A stretch of 64,000 nucleotides of DNA from Simmondsia chinensis (lineage: Eukaryota > Streptophyta > Magnoliopsida > Caryophyllales > Simmondsiaceae): positions 28,415,478 to 28,479,477 of the forward strand of contig JAGTTD010000015.1 of the NCBI GenBank assembly GCA_018398585.1. Direction: 5' to 3'. The position numbers and the translations under genes were made by a program. The notes under the pieces are model-generated. The model saw only the letters and a program-made list of their open reading frames with translations. It was not told the origin of the DNA and did no database searches. This document shows positions 1-10,580 of the stretch, in pieces. How positions within the stretch are numbered: position 1 is the stretch's first letter; every line of letters begins with the position of its first letter.

Positions 1-1
1 C

Positions 2-799
2 ACCAAAAAGAAGCGCGCACAAGCGCATATCCCGAAGAAGGTCCGGCTCACCGAGAAGGTGAGCAGCATATTAGTGTCAGGCGCCCCGCCTAAGTTTCGA
101 GACCCTGGGGCTTTTACAGTTCCATGTGTTTTAGGAGAGCGTTACACCAGTAGAGCCTTGCTAGATCTAGGAGCAAGTGTAAACCTCATTCCTTACTCAG
201 TTTTTCAGGAACTGGGAATAGGACACCTTAAGCCAACTACTGTTACACTGCAGTTGGCTGATAGGACAGAGCGTGTATCTCGTGGGGTGGTGGAGGACGT
301 ACTTGTCAAGGTTGACAAGTTTGTCTTCCCGGTCGATTTTATTGTATTAGATATAGGCCCTACTCCTAGACAGAAGCACAATGCTCCCATCATTCTAGGT
401 CGACCGTTTCTAGCAACGGCCGACGCTGTAATTCACTGTAGGACAGGAGTGTTGGAGGTTTCTTTTGGAAATCTCAAGGGCAAATTAAAGGTCTCGAACT
501 TTGTTCGACACCCTGAGACCGAGGACAAATTGGAATGTTATAGAGTTGATGATATTGACCCTTTGGTAGAGACGGATAAGCCCGATTTTATCACAAGTGC
601 GGAATATAATAGTGTCCCTGTCTGTGTCGATAGTTGTACTTTATCACCTACACTTAGTAGGATAGAGATTTGTGACCCTGACGCTGGTAATGTTTCCTTC
701 CTTGATAGTCACGGGTCTCAAAACGCTGTTGGGTTTGGGGATCGTCCCTATTGGATCAACCTGAGTTTTATGGCAGATATCGCCTCGAATTTTGGTTGA
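2..799 (+). pseudogene. Athila-like Gag-Pol fragment: gag C-terminus and aspartic protease
   Basis: The frame is open from base 2 to the stop at 797-799. It starts with a basic KKVRLTEKV segment, then a retropepsin-type domain with the plant variant active site DLGASVN and the flap/C-terminal motif ILGRPFLATA. The minus-strand copy at 6406-7077 shows the same segment. After the shared DIDPLVE motif (about residue 170) the two copies diverge completely. Here the frame continues about 75 residues with no RT homology and stops, so RT, RNase H and integrase are missing. Translation of a retroelement remnant is inferred, not shown. Confidence 0.8.
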
Positions 800-1640
800 T
801 CTCGTGTTCTAAACTACGTCCGGCTGAAGACGTTAAACTTAGCGCTCATGGGAGGCAACCTAACCTATCTTTAGTTTAGTTTTATTTTATTTATTATTAT
901 TATCATTTTTTTTTAGCATGAACTCTGTTCCAATTGTAGATCCGTTTATTATCCCTCATATGATAACTTTGTTTTTCTTTTACTAAACACTTGTACGCTC
1001 TTTATTTCTAATACTAGTAACAAGTTTATTTAGTATCCTGTCTTCTATGTCTTCAATTGCAGCTTGCTACCTCCATTTTTCTTCTTTGGATTTTCTTACC
1101 ACATGTCGCTGAATATGTCACACCTCAGGTCGTCTCTTTCCTCTCCTTGCTTGAATTTATTTTTGTCGATTTGCATTGAGGACAATGCAAGGTTTGGGTT
1201 TGGGGATGACAGATAAGAGTCAACTTTGTTTGTCCTTTAAGCTTAATTCAGCATAAATTAGCTACACATTTTTTTTTGGAAGGCATAAATATGAGGTTGT
1301 TTGTGACCATTATCGTAGCCCAGTTCTGTGATGTACTTTGACGATTAGAATAATTATGAGACGAGATTATTGCTGGATCAGACTTTTGAATCCATATTTT
1401 TGTTTTTTAACTAGTTAATGAGATTATTACTTTTCACCCTTAATCTTGTGACATATCCTACTGTTTGGGTCGAAATAATGGTAATAATTTTAGGAATAGG
1501 AATCCACCTCTCTACTCCTAACAATGTTGAAATCAATTGTACATTTCTTTATCTTAGGTAACCCTTTAAAAAAAAAAAGAAGAAGAAAATAGAAAAAAAG
1601 AGGTGACTGGTTGGTTCTTATAGCCCCTGTGTCTCGAGCA

Positions 1641-1925
1641 ATTAGGTCCGTAGGGGTCTCTTAAAACCTGGTACCTTGAGCCAACTGGATCGAGAGCTGC
1701 CGGCCGAAAGCTCGCTACATGGGCCACAGGGAAAGCTTAAGAGGAATCAACTTTATAGTTACCAAAATAAGCACTAAAAAAAGGGGTATGTGCTAGCAGG
1801 TTAGGTTGTGGATCCTTAAGACTCAAGCCATTAGGTCCATAGGGGTCTCTTAAAACCTGGTACCTTGAGCCAACTGGATCGGGAGCTGCCGGCCGAAAAA
1901 TCGTTACATGGGTTTCAGGGAGACA
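1641..1925 (+). repeat. Two imperfect tandem copies, 189-bp period
   Basis: A block of roughly 95 bp beginning ATTAGGTCC and containing CCTGGTACCTTGAGCC occurs at 1641 and again at 1830 with a few substitutions. It lies in the non-coding 3' internal region of the element. Confidence 0.8.
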
Positions 1926-2317
1926 CATCTAACCAAGTAAAAAAAAAAAAAAAGAGAGTAAAAAAAGAAAAAAGGGAAGAAGGGAAAACAAGAGATAAAA
2001 GAGAAGCCATTTATTGATTAGTAGTAAAGGATTAGGGTGTCTTATTCCTTTACTTATTACCTTTATTTCTTCTTTAAGTTAGAGGGCTTTGAAGTAAGAC
2101 GAAGGGGAGAGAAGTTCTAAGATCACTCACTAGTAAAAAGACCTTAATAACAGAGACTTAAGTCAGAGCTAGTGCAATAATAACGTTGCATAAGGATTCA
2201 CTACTCTCAAGTACACTCTTAAGTATGGTTGAACAATAATTTTCACAAGTGACCTTTGCGGTTAAATGCCTGACTCGACTTTCCTGCCAGTAGCTAGTTT
2301 AAATAGAATCTTGCTTA

Positions 2318-2347
2318 AGGACAAGCAAGGTATGGGTTTGGGGATGT
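2318..2347 (+). other. Polypurine tract region of the plus-strand Athila-like element
   Basis: A G/A-rich run (AAGGTATGGGTTTGGGGATG) ends immediately before the LTR start TGATGTG at 2348, as expected for the plus-strand primer of an LTR element. A near duplicate lies at about 1190-1208, 1.1 kb upstream, with no LTR after it. Confidence 0.6.
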
Positions 2348-3843
2348 TGATGTGCCTTATATTTTCGTATTTTATTCTTCATTCCCATAATATATTTGGC
2401 TTTTGCATGTGTGTTTTTGTTGTAATCTAGGTACATTATGGTTTAGAGTGCAACGGAGCAAACAATGGCTGAAAAGTGGAAAATTCAAGCGTAATCGAGG
2501 CATAATTGATGACTAATTTGAGAAACCCGACCACTTGTGCAAAATAAATACCCATCGGGTCAAGATCTAGTCAAAAAGAGTCTTTTCTTGGGCGCGTGGA
2601 TCGATTGACCATGCATTTTGGAAATCGGTCAAGCTTAAAACGAGTAAAAGGCTAAAAGAATTGTATTTATGACCCAATATTTTACTAATATACTTATGAA
2701 ACCGCTTGATTCACGTAGATCTCTTCGAGAGCTTCAATTTGGTATATAATTTGGCCCATAAATCATTACGGATCAAAAGCTACGCTCGTTTTAAGTTAAC
2801 TGCGCAAGCTGCTGAGAGAGGCGCCGATCGATCGGGGATGGCACGGGACCAACCCTAAAGCACGCCCCATGTATAAATATGGAGGGCGAGACCTAATTTC
2901 ATATCTTTGGCCACACCTCCTCTCATCCTCTCCTTCCCGAAGCCGCTACGAGATCCAAAAGGTTCTCAAATGCCGAAGCGCAGGTGGTCGGAGTACTAGG
3001 GGAATTAAAGCAAGGATTAACGTCAACATCAATTGGGGGAGTCTTCAAATCCTTAGTTTTATCATTATTATTTTCTTTCTAGGATTTCATGATATTCAGA
3101 ACTCCTATGGAGGAGTAAACTTTTAGTTTAGTGATGAAGGGCGGGTAGCCACCCGTATCCCTGATTTATATTATACTTTTGACGATTGGTTTAGTTATGT
3201 TATATTCGCACCCCTGTGGGGAGTTCTTCATAATTGTTGGATATTTTTGTATGTGTGCTTGTAGCCATGACTAGATCTCCAACCTTGCAGCGATTAGTCA
3301 TGTGCTTGTAGCCTAGACCCGAACATAATAGGAATTCACGCGTGGTTAGGGTTGAGGTTGCACCCAACCCTGAACCCAATCTTTTATATAAGTTAATATT
3401 GAATTAGGAGTAACAAAGGAATTAAGTAGTGCTAATGAGATAACCTATACTACATCTAGGGTGCTAAGATAGGTTATGCCTTTAGACTAGTTCATTACCC
3501 TAAGCCCTAATTTATATATTAATCCAGGCTTAAAGCTTGTAGCCTAAGTCCTTCAAATCATCGTCCTAAGTAAAATATAATGACGGGATACGTGTTAAGC
3601 TACCCTAAATTCACTCCCTAAACTAACCTCAATTGAATTGACACATTTACTTTATATTTAATTTTATTAATTTAGTCAACAAATTATTCAAACAACAAAA
3701 ACCTAAAAATTCAAACCACTTGTTAATCACTAAGTCTAACTTAACACGATTCCCTGTGGATACGACCCGTATACCCGACAAAGCTACGACGTCTCATACG
3801 CTTGCGAGTAGACTGTTTTAAAACACACTTTTAAAACACATCA
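2348..3843 (+). repeat. LTR of the plus-strand Athila-like element (1496 bp)
   Basis: Bounded by TGATGTG at the start and CACATCA at the end (7-bp inverted termini). It is related along most of its length to the minus-strand LTR at 8582-10001, including the last 250 bp (CGGGTATACGGGTCGTATCC region). A TATAAATAT box lies at 2872-2880 with one CGATCGATCGG palindrome 37 bp upstream. It follows a polypurine tract, as a 3' LTR would, and is followed by a PBS-like sequence, as a 5' LTR would. Confidence 0.85.
2825..2880 (+). promoter_or_regulatory. LTR core promoter: palindrome plus TATA box
   Basis: CGATCGATCGG at 2825-2835 and TATAAATAT at 2872-2880. The minus-strand LTR shows the same palindrome-to-TATA distance (37-38 bp), which supports the pairing as functional. 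A degenerate GGATCGATTGACC is at 2598-2610. Confidence 0.55.
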
Positions 3844-3868
3844 AGTTTTTGGTGCCAGGGAATCTCAT
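3844..3868 (+). other. Degenerate primer-binding-site-like sequence after the plus-strand LTR
   Basis: Reads AGTTTTTGGTGCCAGGGAAT. The equivalent site of the minus-strand element (8556-8581) reads TTTTTGGCGCCGTTGCCGGG. The copy here lacks about 6 bp. The last bases overlap the end of integrase homology coming from the other strand, so this is also the junction between the two elements. Confidence 0.5.
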
Positions 3869-6390
3869 CACGTTTTGTGAAGGCACCCGTGCGTTGACAG
3901 CGATCGCACACCCTACAAAAATCACGCGCATCCCGGAAAAGAGTCGGCCAAAAAGAAGCCACTTTGAAGAACTTTAGCCGCTGTACGTCGTCCACCAAAG
4001 TGTCCTCCACAGGCTAAACTATGACAAAATCGTAATACACTTTCATGCTCATTCGCCGGGACACAACGACGTACTACCTGATCAGAACATACCTTAAACA
4101 AATCTGGATCGTCCCATAAAAAATGTCGTACTTGAGAAAGGAAGCGGCCCCGCTCTTGTTTCGGCCAGTGGGAAGGCAATTTTCCCGTTGCCAAATAGTT
4201 AACGATGTGGGCATACCACGGGGGTCCACGTCCTACAATAGAAGATAGTTGTTCGTCAGGAAAAAAATCATCAATGGGACTAGTTGTGGCGTCAGATGGC
4301 AAGATAATCCTTGAAAGATGATCGGCTACGGCATTATCCGAACCTTTCCTATCACGGATTTCTAAGTTAAATTCCTGGAGTAATAAAACCCAGCAAATTA
4401 ACCTAGGTTTCGTCTCCTTCTTAATAAGAAGAAAGCGAATTACAGCATGGTCAGAAAAGACTACTACTCTCGAGCCCAATACATAAGATCGAAACTTGTC
4501 CAGTGCGAAAACTATAGCTAGCAATTCTTTTTCAATGGTGGTATAATTCTTTTGGACGTCGTCCAACGATTTACTAGCATAATAAACAACGACAGGTTTA
4601 CGATCCTTCCGTTGACCGAGCACGGCTCCTACAGCATAGTTAGAGGCGTCACACATAATCTCAAAAGGCAATGAGTAGTCAGGAGGTTGAATAATGGGCG
4701 CAATAGACAGTGAAGTTTTCAACTCAGTAAATGCCACTAAACAGTCATTATCAAAAACAAACGGTACATCATGAGCAAGCAAATTTGACAACGGTTTAGC
4801 AATTTTACTGAAATTGGTGATGAAACGTCGGTAGAACCCAGCGTGGCTAAGGAAAGATCGAACCTCTTTCACCGAGGTCGGTGGAGGGAGGTTAGCAATT
4901 AAGTCTACCTTAGCCTTGTCTACAGTAATCCCCTCTTTAGACACTACATGTCCTAAAACTATGCCCTGTTGAACCATAAAATAGCTCTTCTCCCAACTGA
5001 GTAACCAATTATACTCCTCGCAGTGCTGCAAAACGAGATCTAAGTGAGATAAGAATTCATTAAAAGACGATCCAAACACAGAAAAATCATCCATAAACAC
5101 TTCTAGGTAGTCGTCCAACATATCCGAAAAAATGGACATCATACACCGCTGGAATGTAGCAGGTGCATTGCAAAGGCCGAAGGGCATCCTTCGGTACGCA
5201 AACATACCAAAGGGGCAAGTAAACGTTGTCTTCTCTTGGTCCTCAGGGTGAACTGGGACTTGGTTATACACTGAGTAGCCATCCAAGAAACAATAGTATG
5301 CTTGACCTGCTACTTTATCTAGGATCTGGTCCAAAAAGGGTAAGGGAAAATGGTCCTTGCGCGTTACCGAGTTCAACTTATGATAATCGATGCACACTCT
5401 CCACCCTGTAGTGGCTCGCGTAGGGACCAATTCACCTTGGGCATTCGCAACGATCGTGATTCCTGACTTCTTAGGGACTACCTGAACCGGGCTGACCCAG
5501 GGACTATCAGAGATGGGGTATATAATACCCGCATCTAGCAACTTCATGACCTCCTTCTTAACCACCTCCCCCATGTTAGGGTTGAGCCTCCTTTGCATTT
5601 GCCTAGAAGGCTTAACATTGTCCTCTAAATGTATTCTATGCATGCATACAGTGGGGTTAATTCCTTTTAGATCAGCGACTGACCACCCTATGGCTCGTTC
5701 GTGGTTTTGTAGGACAACTAATAACCTAGATTCCTGACTCTCAGTCAAGTCAGACGTGATAATCACAGGAAGAGTGTCATCTTGTCCTAACAATGTATAT
5801 TTCAAGGTGGTTGGCAGAGGTTTTAGCTCCAACACCGGTGGACAAGCGATAGATGGTTTAGCAGGTGTGCTAAGTAGGCCAGTTAGGGGTTCAAACATCG
5901 AACCCCTATACTCAATTATTATTAGCTCCTGCATGTCAAGCAAATTATCAACATCAGTACTCATGTCATAATCAGCAAAAGTGAGCGAATCAGATAGTTC
6001 GTCTTTCTTGATTAAGTCAAAAGATACTGACTCAACCAACGGGTCAATAGCATCAACCATGAAGCAATCAAGGTCATCCTCATTAGTAGGGAACTTAACA
6101 GCGTTTGACACATTCAGTTTAACCTTAAGATTCCCAAATGACACTTCCAAGACCCCAGTTCGGCAATGAATGATAGCATCGGCTGTTGCCAAGAACGGTC
6201 GCCCCAAAATGATAGGGGTGTGGTTCCTCTGATGAGGAGTCGGGTCCATGTCCAACACTATAAAATCGACGGGGAAGATAAACTTATCAACTTTGACAAG
6301 AACATCTTCCAACATACCTCTAGGTAGACGCTCTGATCTATCTGTCAACTGAAGGGTAACACTAGTTGGTTTGAGATCTCCCATTCCCAA
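3862..6390 (-). pseudogene. Athila-like Pol: protease end, RT, RNase H, partial integrase
   Basis: The frame opened by the codon at 6390 continues from the upstream protease segment after one nonsense codon (6408-6406, where the plus-strand copy has Tyr). In order: protease C-terminal half with ILGRPFLATA, a linker, RT with FMDDFSV, a Ty3-type RNase H (MCDASNYAVGAVLGQ; TIEKELLAIVFALDKF) and the integrase zinc-binding region. One extra T in a T-run near 3953 shifts the frame; in the other frame the paired CxxC of the HHCC finger is present before homology ends near 3866. RT also has Val where YSGYNQ-type Gly is usual. Confidence 0.9.
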
Positions 6391-6405
6391 TTCTTGAAAA
6401 ATTGA

Positions 6406-7077
6406 TTATGGGATGAGGTTTACGCTTGCCCCTAAATCTAAAAGAGCCCGACTCGTATAGCTCTCTCCTATGACGCAAGGGATTGTGAAAGCTCCCGGAT
6501 CTCTACACTTAGGTGGGATGCCTGACATTAAGATGCTGCTCACTTTTTCAGTAAGCCGGACCTTCTTCGGGATATGCTCTTGTGCGTGCTTCTTTTTGGT
6601 GCAAAGGTCCTTGAGGAACTTGGCATACATAGGAATGTGTTTAATAGCTTCAATCAATGGTAAGTTGATCTTCACGTCCTTAAACAATTCTACGAGCTCA
6701 GTCCTCTTTTGGTCATCCTTCTTCTTCGGTCCTCTAAGGGCCGAAGGAAAAGGGACAGTAGGTTCAACAAACCTTCCTTGTGGGCCCTCCCTGTCAACAG
6801 TGGGAGATGGGTCCGTGCTCTCCTTCTCAACCTCAACCTCAACCTTGACCTCCACATCTCGAAGGTTCTCCTCCCTAGACACTAACACAACCCGAATTTG
6901 CTCGTGAGGGGGCAAGTTTGGGCTAGAGCTAGTTGACCCTACTGGAAGTGTGAGAGGTTGGGAGGGTAACCTCTCTTCCTCTCGCTTATGAAGTGCTTGG
7001 GCCAATTGTCCTATCTGGTCTTCTAATCTAGCTATAGATTGAGAGTGAGACCGAACCAGTCGCGTGGTGTCTGTCAC
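6406..7077 (-). pseudogene. Athila-like gag C-terminus and protease N-terminal half
   Basis: 223 codons from a GTG at 7077. A heptad-like segment (ARLEDQIGQLAQALHKREEE) suggests a short coiled coil, then acidic/basic low-complexity sequence, then KKVRLTEKV and the protease start with DLGASVN. It stops at 6408-6406, where the plus-strand copy encodes Tyr, so this is a point nonsense mutation. Upstream coding (7078-7200) lies in a different frame, so a frameshift near 7080 separates it from gag. The reading frame is the same as the RT segment downstream. Confidence 0.85.
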
Positions 7078-7235
7078 AACCCCATGACAGTGTCTTGCAT
7101 AAAATAGAGCATACGCTCTTGAAATTGTGAAGTATATCCTAGAGTTGGGGAAGGAGGGTTATCAAGGGTTAACTTTGGAATGAGGCTGAGTATCATACCA
7201 GTGCCCTCCCTACAGAATGGGAGGGTGCGCGTTAC

Positions 7236-8270
7236 CTACAAAGCCGGGTTCTTGTTATCTCGTGGGTTGATTATGATTGGCGTTTTGCTTCCACGAGAAG
7301 TTCGGATGATCGCGCCACCTAGGATTGTAGGTGTTGGAGAACGGGTCGCTATTTCTTGAGCTATATGAACCTGTTCCTGTACATATTCGGAAAATTGTGA
7401 CGCATATAAACAATTAAACACAGAATGGTCCTCACCCGAACAAATGTCACACGGAGTAGTACCACTCGATAACTCAGCTACATAGATTGGGCACACATTA
7501 GTAGGATTCGCATGCAAGTTCATAAGCTGATCTATCTTCCTACTAAGGGTGTCCAGTCGGAGGTTAATGTCATTAGTAGGTGCTACTTCGTAGGCACCAT
7601 GTGTGCCCCCTCTAACCACCCTCACAGAAGAGGCTTGGTCGAGAGAGTGTTCGCTGAGGCGCTCAAATAACGTCCATGCCTCGTCCTCATCTTGTTGGTT
7701 AAATGCTCCCCCGCATGAAGCATTAACCATTTGTTTGTTGGAGGCCGTGAGACCATCATAGAAATTATGCACAAGAGCCCACTTGGGTGACCCGTGGTGG
7801 GGACAGCTTCTAAGGAGCTCCTTAAATCTGTCCCAACTCTCATGGAATTGTTCCTGATCCTTTTGTTCAAAATTGTTGATTGCACGTCTAATAGCCATAG
7901 TTCTGGCTTTAGGATAAAATTTGATCAGGAACTTTTGTTGGAGGTCAGCCCAAGTGGTGATTTCACCTCTCGGAAGAGACTGAAACCACCTTTTGGCTAC
8001 ATCCTTTAACGAGAATGGAAAAAGACGTAGCTGAACAGCATTAGTTGAGACACCTTGATGATGACAAATTTCACAAATTTCTATAAACGTATCAAGGTGC
8101 TCGTATGGGTTCTCAATCGGCTTTCCATAGAAAATGGGAAGCATGTTGATGATCTCAGGCTTAAGCTCAAAGTTAACATTACCCAAGGCGGGTAACGTAA
8201 CTCTGGCGGGTGTGACGTACGTGTGGGGAAGGAAGTGGTCTCCAATCGGACGCGGTACAAAGTTAGCCAT
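7236..8270 (-). pseudogene. Athila-like Gag
   Basis: 344 aa starting MANFVPRP. A retrotransposon Gag domain spans about residues 40-190 (WFQSLPRGEITTWADLQQKF is the hallmark segment). A CX2CX4HX4C zinc knuckle lies near residue 275 (CDICSGEDHSVFNC). This ORF itself is intact, but the frame terminates early relative to family polyproteins: coding similarity continues past the stop at 7236 to about 7080. Gag would package element RNA; here it belongs to a dead element. Confidence 0.85.
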
Positions 8271-8555
8271 TCTAAAAAGAAATATAACTAAAAAAAAAAA
8301 AAAAAGTAAAAATAATGAACAAAGAAAAATAAAACAAAAAAGTAAACTAATGAAAAATAAGATTTTTTTTTAACAAAGAAAAAAATTAAAAGTGAAATTA
8401 AAAAATAAAAAATAGTAAAATAAAATAACGAAAAATAAACGGAAAAAAAAAGTAAAGCAAATTTTTTTATTTATTTTGATTTTTTTCCTTAAAAAAAAAT
8501 AAATAAAAAATAAAATAAAATAACTTGTTAATCTCAAAATCAACTTAGCTTACCG

Positions 8556-8581
8556 ATTCCCCGGCAACGGCGCCAAAAACT
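8556..8581 (-). other. Primer binding site of the minus-strand Athila-like element
   Basis: On the minus strand, directly inside the LTR edge, the sequence is TTTTTGGCGCCGTTGCCGGG, the standard primer site position and sequence type for Athila-like elements. It is followed by a very A/T-rich leader (8280-8555) without coding capacity. Confidence 0.75.
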
Positions 8582-10001
8582 TGATGTGATTTTAAAGAGT
8601 GTTTTAAAACCGTCTACTCGCAAGCGTACGAGATCGTCGTAGCTTTGTCGGGTATACGGGTCGTATCCACAAGGAATAGTGTCAAGTTAGATTTACTGAT
8701 TAACGAGCGAGAATTTTTGGTTTTTTTAATGTGGTTTGAATGAGTTAAAGCTAAATTACTGAAACTGAATATAAGTGAGTTATGACAATTCGATTGAGGT
8801 TAGTTTAGGGTATGAATTCAGGGTAGCTTAACACGTATCCCGTCATTATATTTTACTTAGGACGATAATTTGAAAGGCTTAGGCTACAAGCTCTAAGCCT
8901 AGGTTAATATATAAATTAGGGCTTAGGGTAATGAACTAGTCTAAAGGCATAACCTATCTTAGCACCCTAGATGTAGCATAGGTTATCTCATAAGCAATAC
9001 TTAATTCCTTTGTTACTCCTAACTCAATATTAACTTTATATGAAAGATTGGGTTCAGAGTCGGGTACAACCTCAACCCTGACCACGCGCGAATTCCTGTT
9101 ATGACGGTCCAGGCTACAAGCACAAGACTAATCGCTGCAAAGTTGGAGACGTAGTCATGGCTACAAGCACACATACAAAAATATCCAATAATCATGAAGA
9201 ACTCCCCACAGAGGTGCGAATATAACATAACTAAATCAATCGTCAAAAGCATAATATAAATCTGAGATACGGGCGGTTACCCGCCCTTCATTCCCTAAAC
9301 TAAGAAAGTTTACTCCTCCATGGGAGTTCTACACATACTTGAATTTATCGAAAAGAAAAGAGTGTGCGTAAAATAAATAGAAGAGTAAACTCCCCAAATC
9401 TTTGTGTCAATGCTGATCCGAGCCTGAATTCTCCCAGTACTCCAACCTCTTGCACTTCAGCTTTAGAGAATCTGTAGATCTCGTAGCGGCTTTGGGTTTT
9501 CGGGAAAGGGGAGGACGTGTGGCGAAAAAGCTCCTCTAGGCTGACCTTCCCTTCTTTATTTATAGGCGCTAGAAAATTTTAGGGTTCCGTACGGAACAAT
9601 CCCGATCGATCGGGAATAATGCTCGATCGATCGGATAAAAGACCCGATCGATCGGCGAGCTCACGCACAAACTCTCGATCGATCGGTACTTTCGGCCGAT
9701 CGATCGGCAATCCTTCGGTTAGTTCATTAGGCCCTTTTCTTGAGTAAGTCCTGAAACGCTATGAAATGTACTCGGTTCATCAAATTATGATCTGATGGTC
9801 CTTTCATCTGCACAAATGGTCGGGTTTCTCCAATTAGTCTTCAAAAGTGCCTCAATCATGCTCGATTTTGCCATAATTCCTCTTCCGTCCGCTTTGACGT
9901 ATTCTACATGAAAATGTACCTAAACAACAACCGAGCACACATGTAGAGGTCGAATATATGACAAAAAGGGAAAATAAAATGTGTAAAAATCATGCGTATC
10001 A
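8582..10001 (-). repeat. 5' LTR of the minus-strand Athila-like element (1420 bp)
   Basis: In element sense it starts TGATACGCATG at 10001 and ends CACATCA at 8582, followed by the PBS. It is homologous to the plus-strand LTR. TATAAATA lies at 9564-9557 on the minus strand, and the palindrome array upstream of it is listed separately. No partner 3' LTR remains in the window. Confidence 0.85.
9557..9707 (-). promoter_or_regulatory. LTR promoter with five phased GATCGATC palindromes
   Basis: CGATCGATCGG occurs at 9603-9613, 9624-9634, 9645-9655, 9676-9686 and 9697-9707. Start-to-start spacings are 21, 21, 31 and 21 bp, that is about 2, 2, 3 and 2 helical turns. The spacers between copies are unrelated in sequence. 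The TATA box (minus strand TATAAATA) is at 9564-9557, 38 bp from the nearest copy. This looks like an array of protein-binding sites in U3; the binding factor is unknown. Confidence 0.65.
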
Positions 10002-10370
10002 AGTATTAAATAGGACTTTCGTTAAAAGTTTGACGATTAAATGAGATTTTTATTCGAAATTGGGTGACTAAGAAAATAAATTAGAAAGATAATGATCTTT
10101 ATTTGCTTGATAGGAAGTAGACGCGAGAAGTAAAAATTTATTGTTTGGTCAGCATAATACAGGGAGTAAAAATTATTTAGCAATTTTCAATTCTTTTAAA
10201 ATGCATGAAGTAACCTACTTTGTTTCCCAAGTAATTTTATCCTTTCTAATTTTTACATATCTCAATTTTATCCTTTTAATTGTAACTAGCGTCCTTTCAA
10301 TACAAACATTGTCTCTTGCTTTAACACTCTTCAGTGCTGCCATGCTTCATTGCTGCTGACAAGCTTATCA
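10002..10370. other. Gene-free AT-rich stretch
   Basis: No coding sequence, RNA gene or clear repeat boundary seen. It separates the Athila-like LTR from a retroposon tail at 10371. Confidence 0.4.
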
Positions 10371-10500
10371 GGTTGGGGGTCCTTGGAAACAGCTTCCCTT
10401 CAGGGCAGCCCCCGGAAGAGGGAAGGCTGCGTACCTCTACCCTCCCCAGACCCTACTCATGCGGAAGCCCTTTGAGGCTCTGGGTGTTTGTTGTTGTTGT
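10371..10500 (+). mobile_element. RTE/SINE tail copy with (TTG)n end
   Basis: Starts GGTTGGGGGTCC, contains AAGGCTGCGTAC and CCCCAGACCCTACTC, and ends in TTGTTGTTGTTGT. The same block of about 130 bp is the 3' end of the LINE fragment at 16870-17609. It is a headless copy; no clear target duplication was found. Confidence 0.75.
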
Positions 10501-10580
10501 AGTGCGTTATTGGATAATTGTTTGAATTATTTTGTTTAGTCGCCATTATTTAGAGGATCAGGGGAATTGTTAATGGATCA

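Larger units (their letters stand above)
800..2347 (+). other. Non-coding 3' internal region of the Athila-like element
   Basis: No open frame of note. It begins with the GACGTTAAACTTAGCGCTCATG-type post-pol region typical of this lineage. A purine-rich tract preceded by a short hairpin occurs twice: once at about 1176-1208 and again directly before the LTR at about 2318-2347. Only the second can be the functional polypurine tract. The region also contains the 189-bp repeat pair listed separately. Confidence 0.6.
1..3868 (+). mobile_element. Athila-like Ty3/Gypsy element, internally deleted, 5' end outside the window
   Basis: The order seen is end of gag/protease (to 799), a non-coding 3' region (800-2347), a polypurine-type tract, an LTR (2348-3843) and a primer-binding-site-like stretch. 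RT, RNase H and integrase are absent: protease coding runs into a short tail, and from about 800 the sequence matches the conserved region just after pol in related plant elements. The family assignment rests on its close match to the minus-strand copy at 3862-10001, whose RT is Athila-type. It is either a non-autonomous derivative or a deletion product. The LTR is followed by a PBS-like sequence, so it may be an internal LTR of a former tandem array. Confidence 0.8.
3862..10001 (-). mobile_element. Athila-like Ty3/Gypsy element, 3' truncated in integrase
   Basis: In element sense it runs from 10001 down to about 3862: LTR (10001-8582), PBS, A/T-rich leader, gag, protease, RT, RNase H and the zinc-binding part of integrase. 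There homology ends at the LTR of the plus-strand copy, so the integrase core and 3' LTR are missing. RT motifs (FMDDFSV; YCFLDGYS) are Athila-type. Coding is interrupted by a gag stop, a frameshift near 7080, a protease nonsense codon and a one-base insertion in integrase. It is dead as it stands. Confidence 0.9.

Noticed and set aside
2869..3126. 85-codon ORF in the plus-strand LTR
   Set aside because: Lies just after the LTR TATA box in non-coding U3/R sequence and has no recognisable domain.
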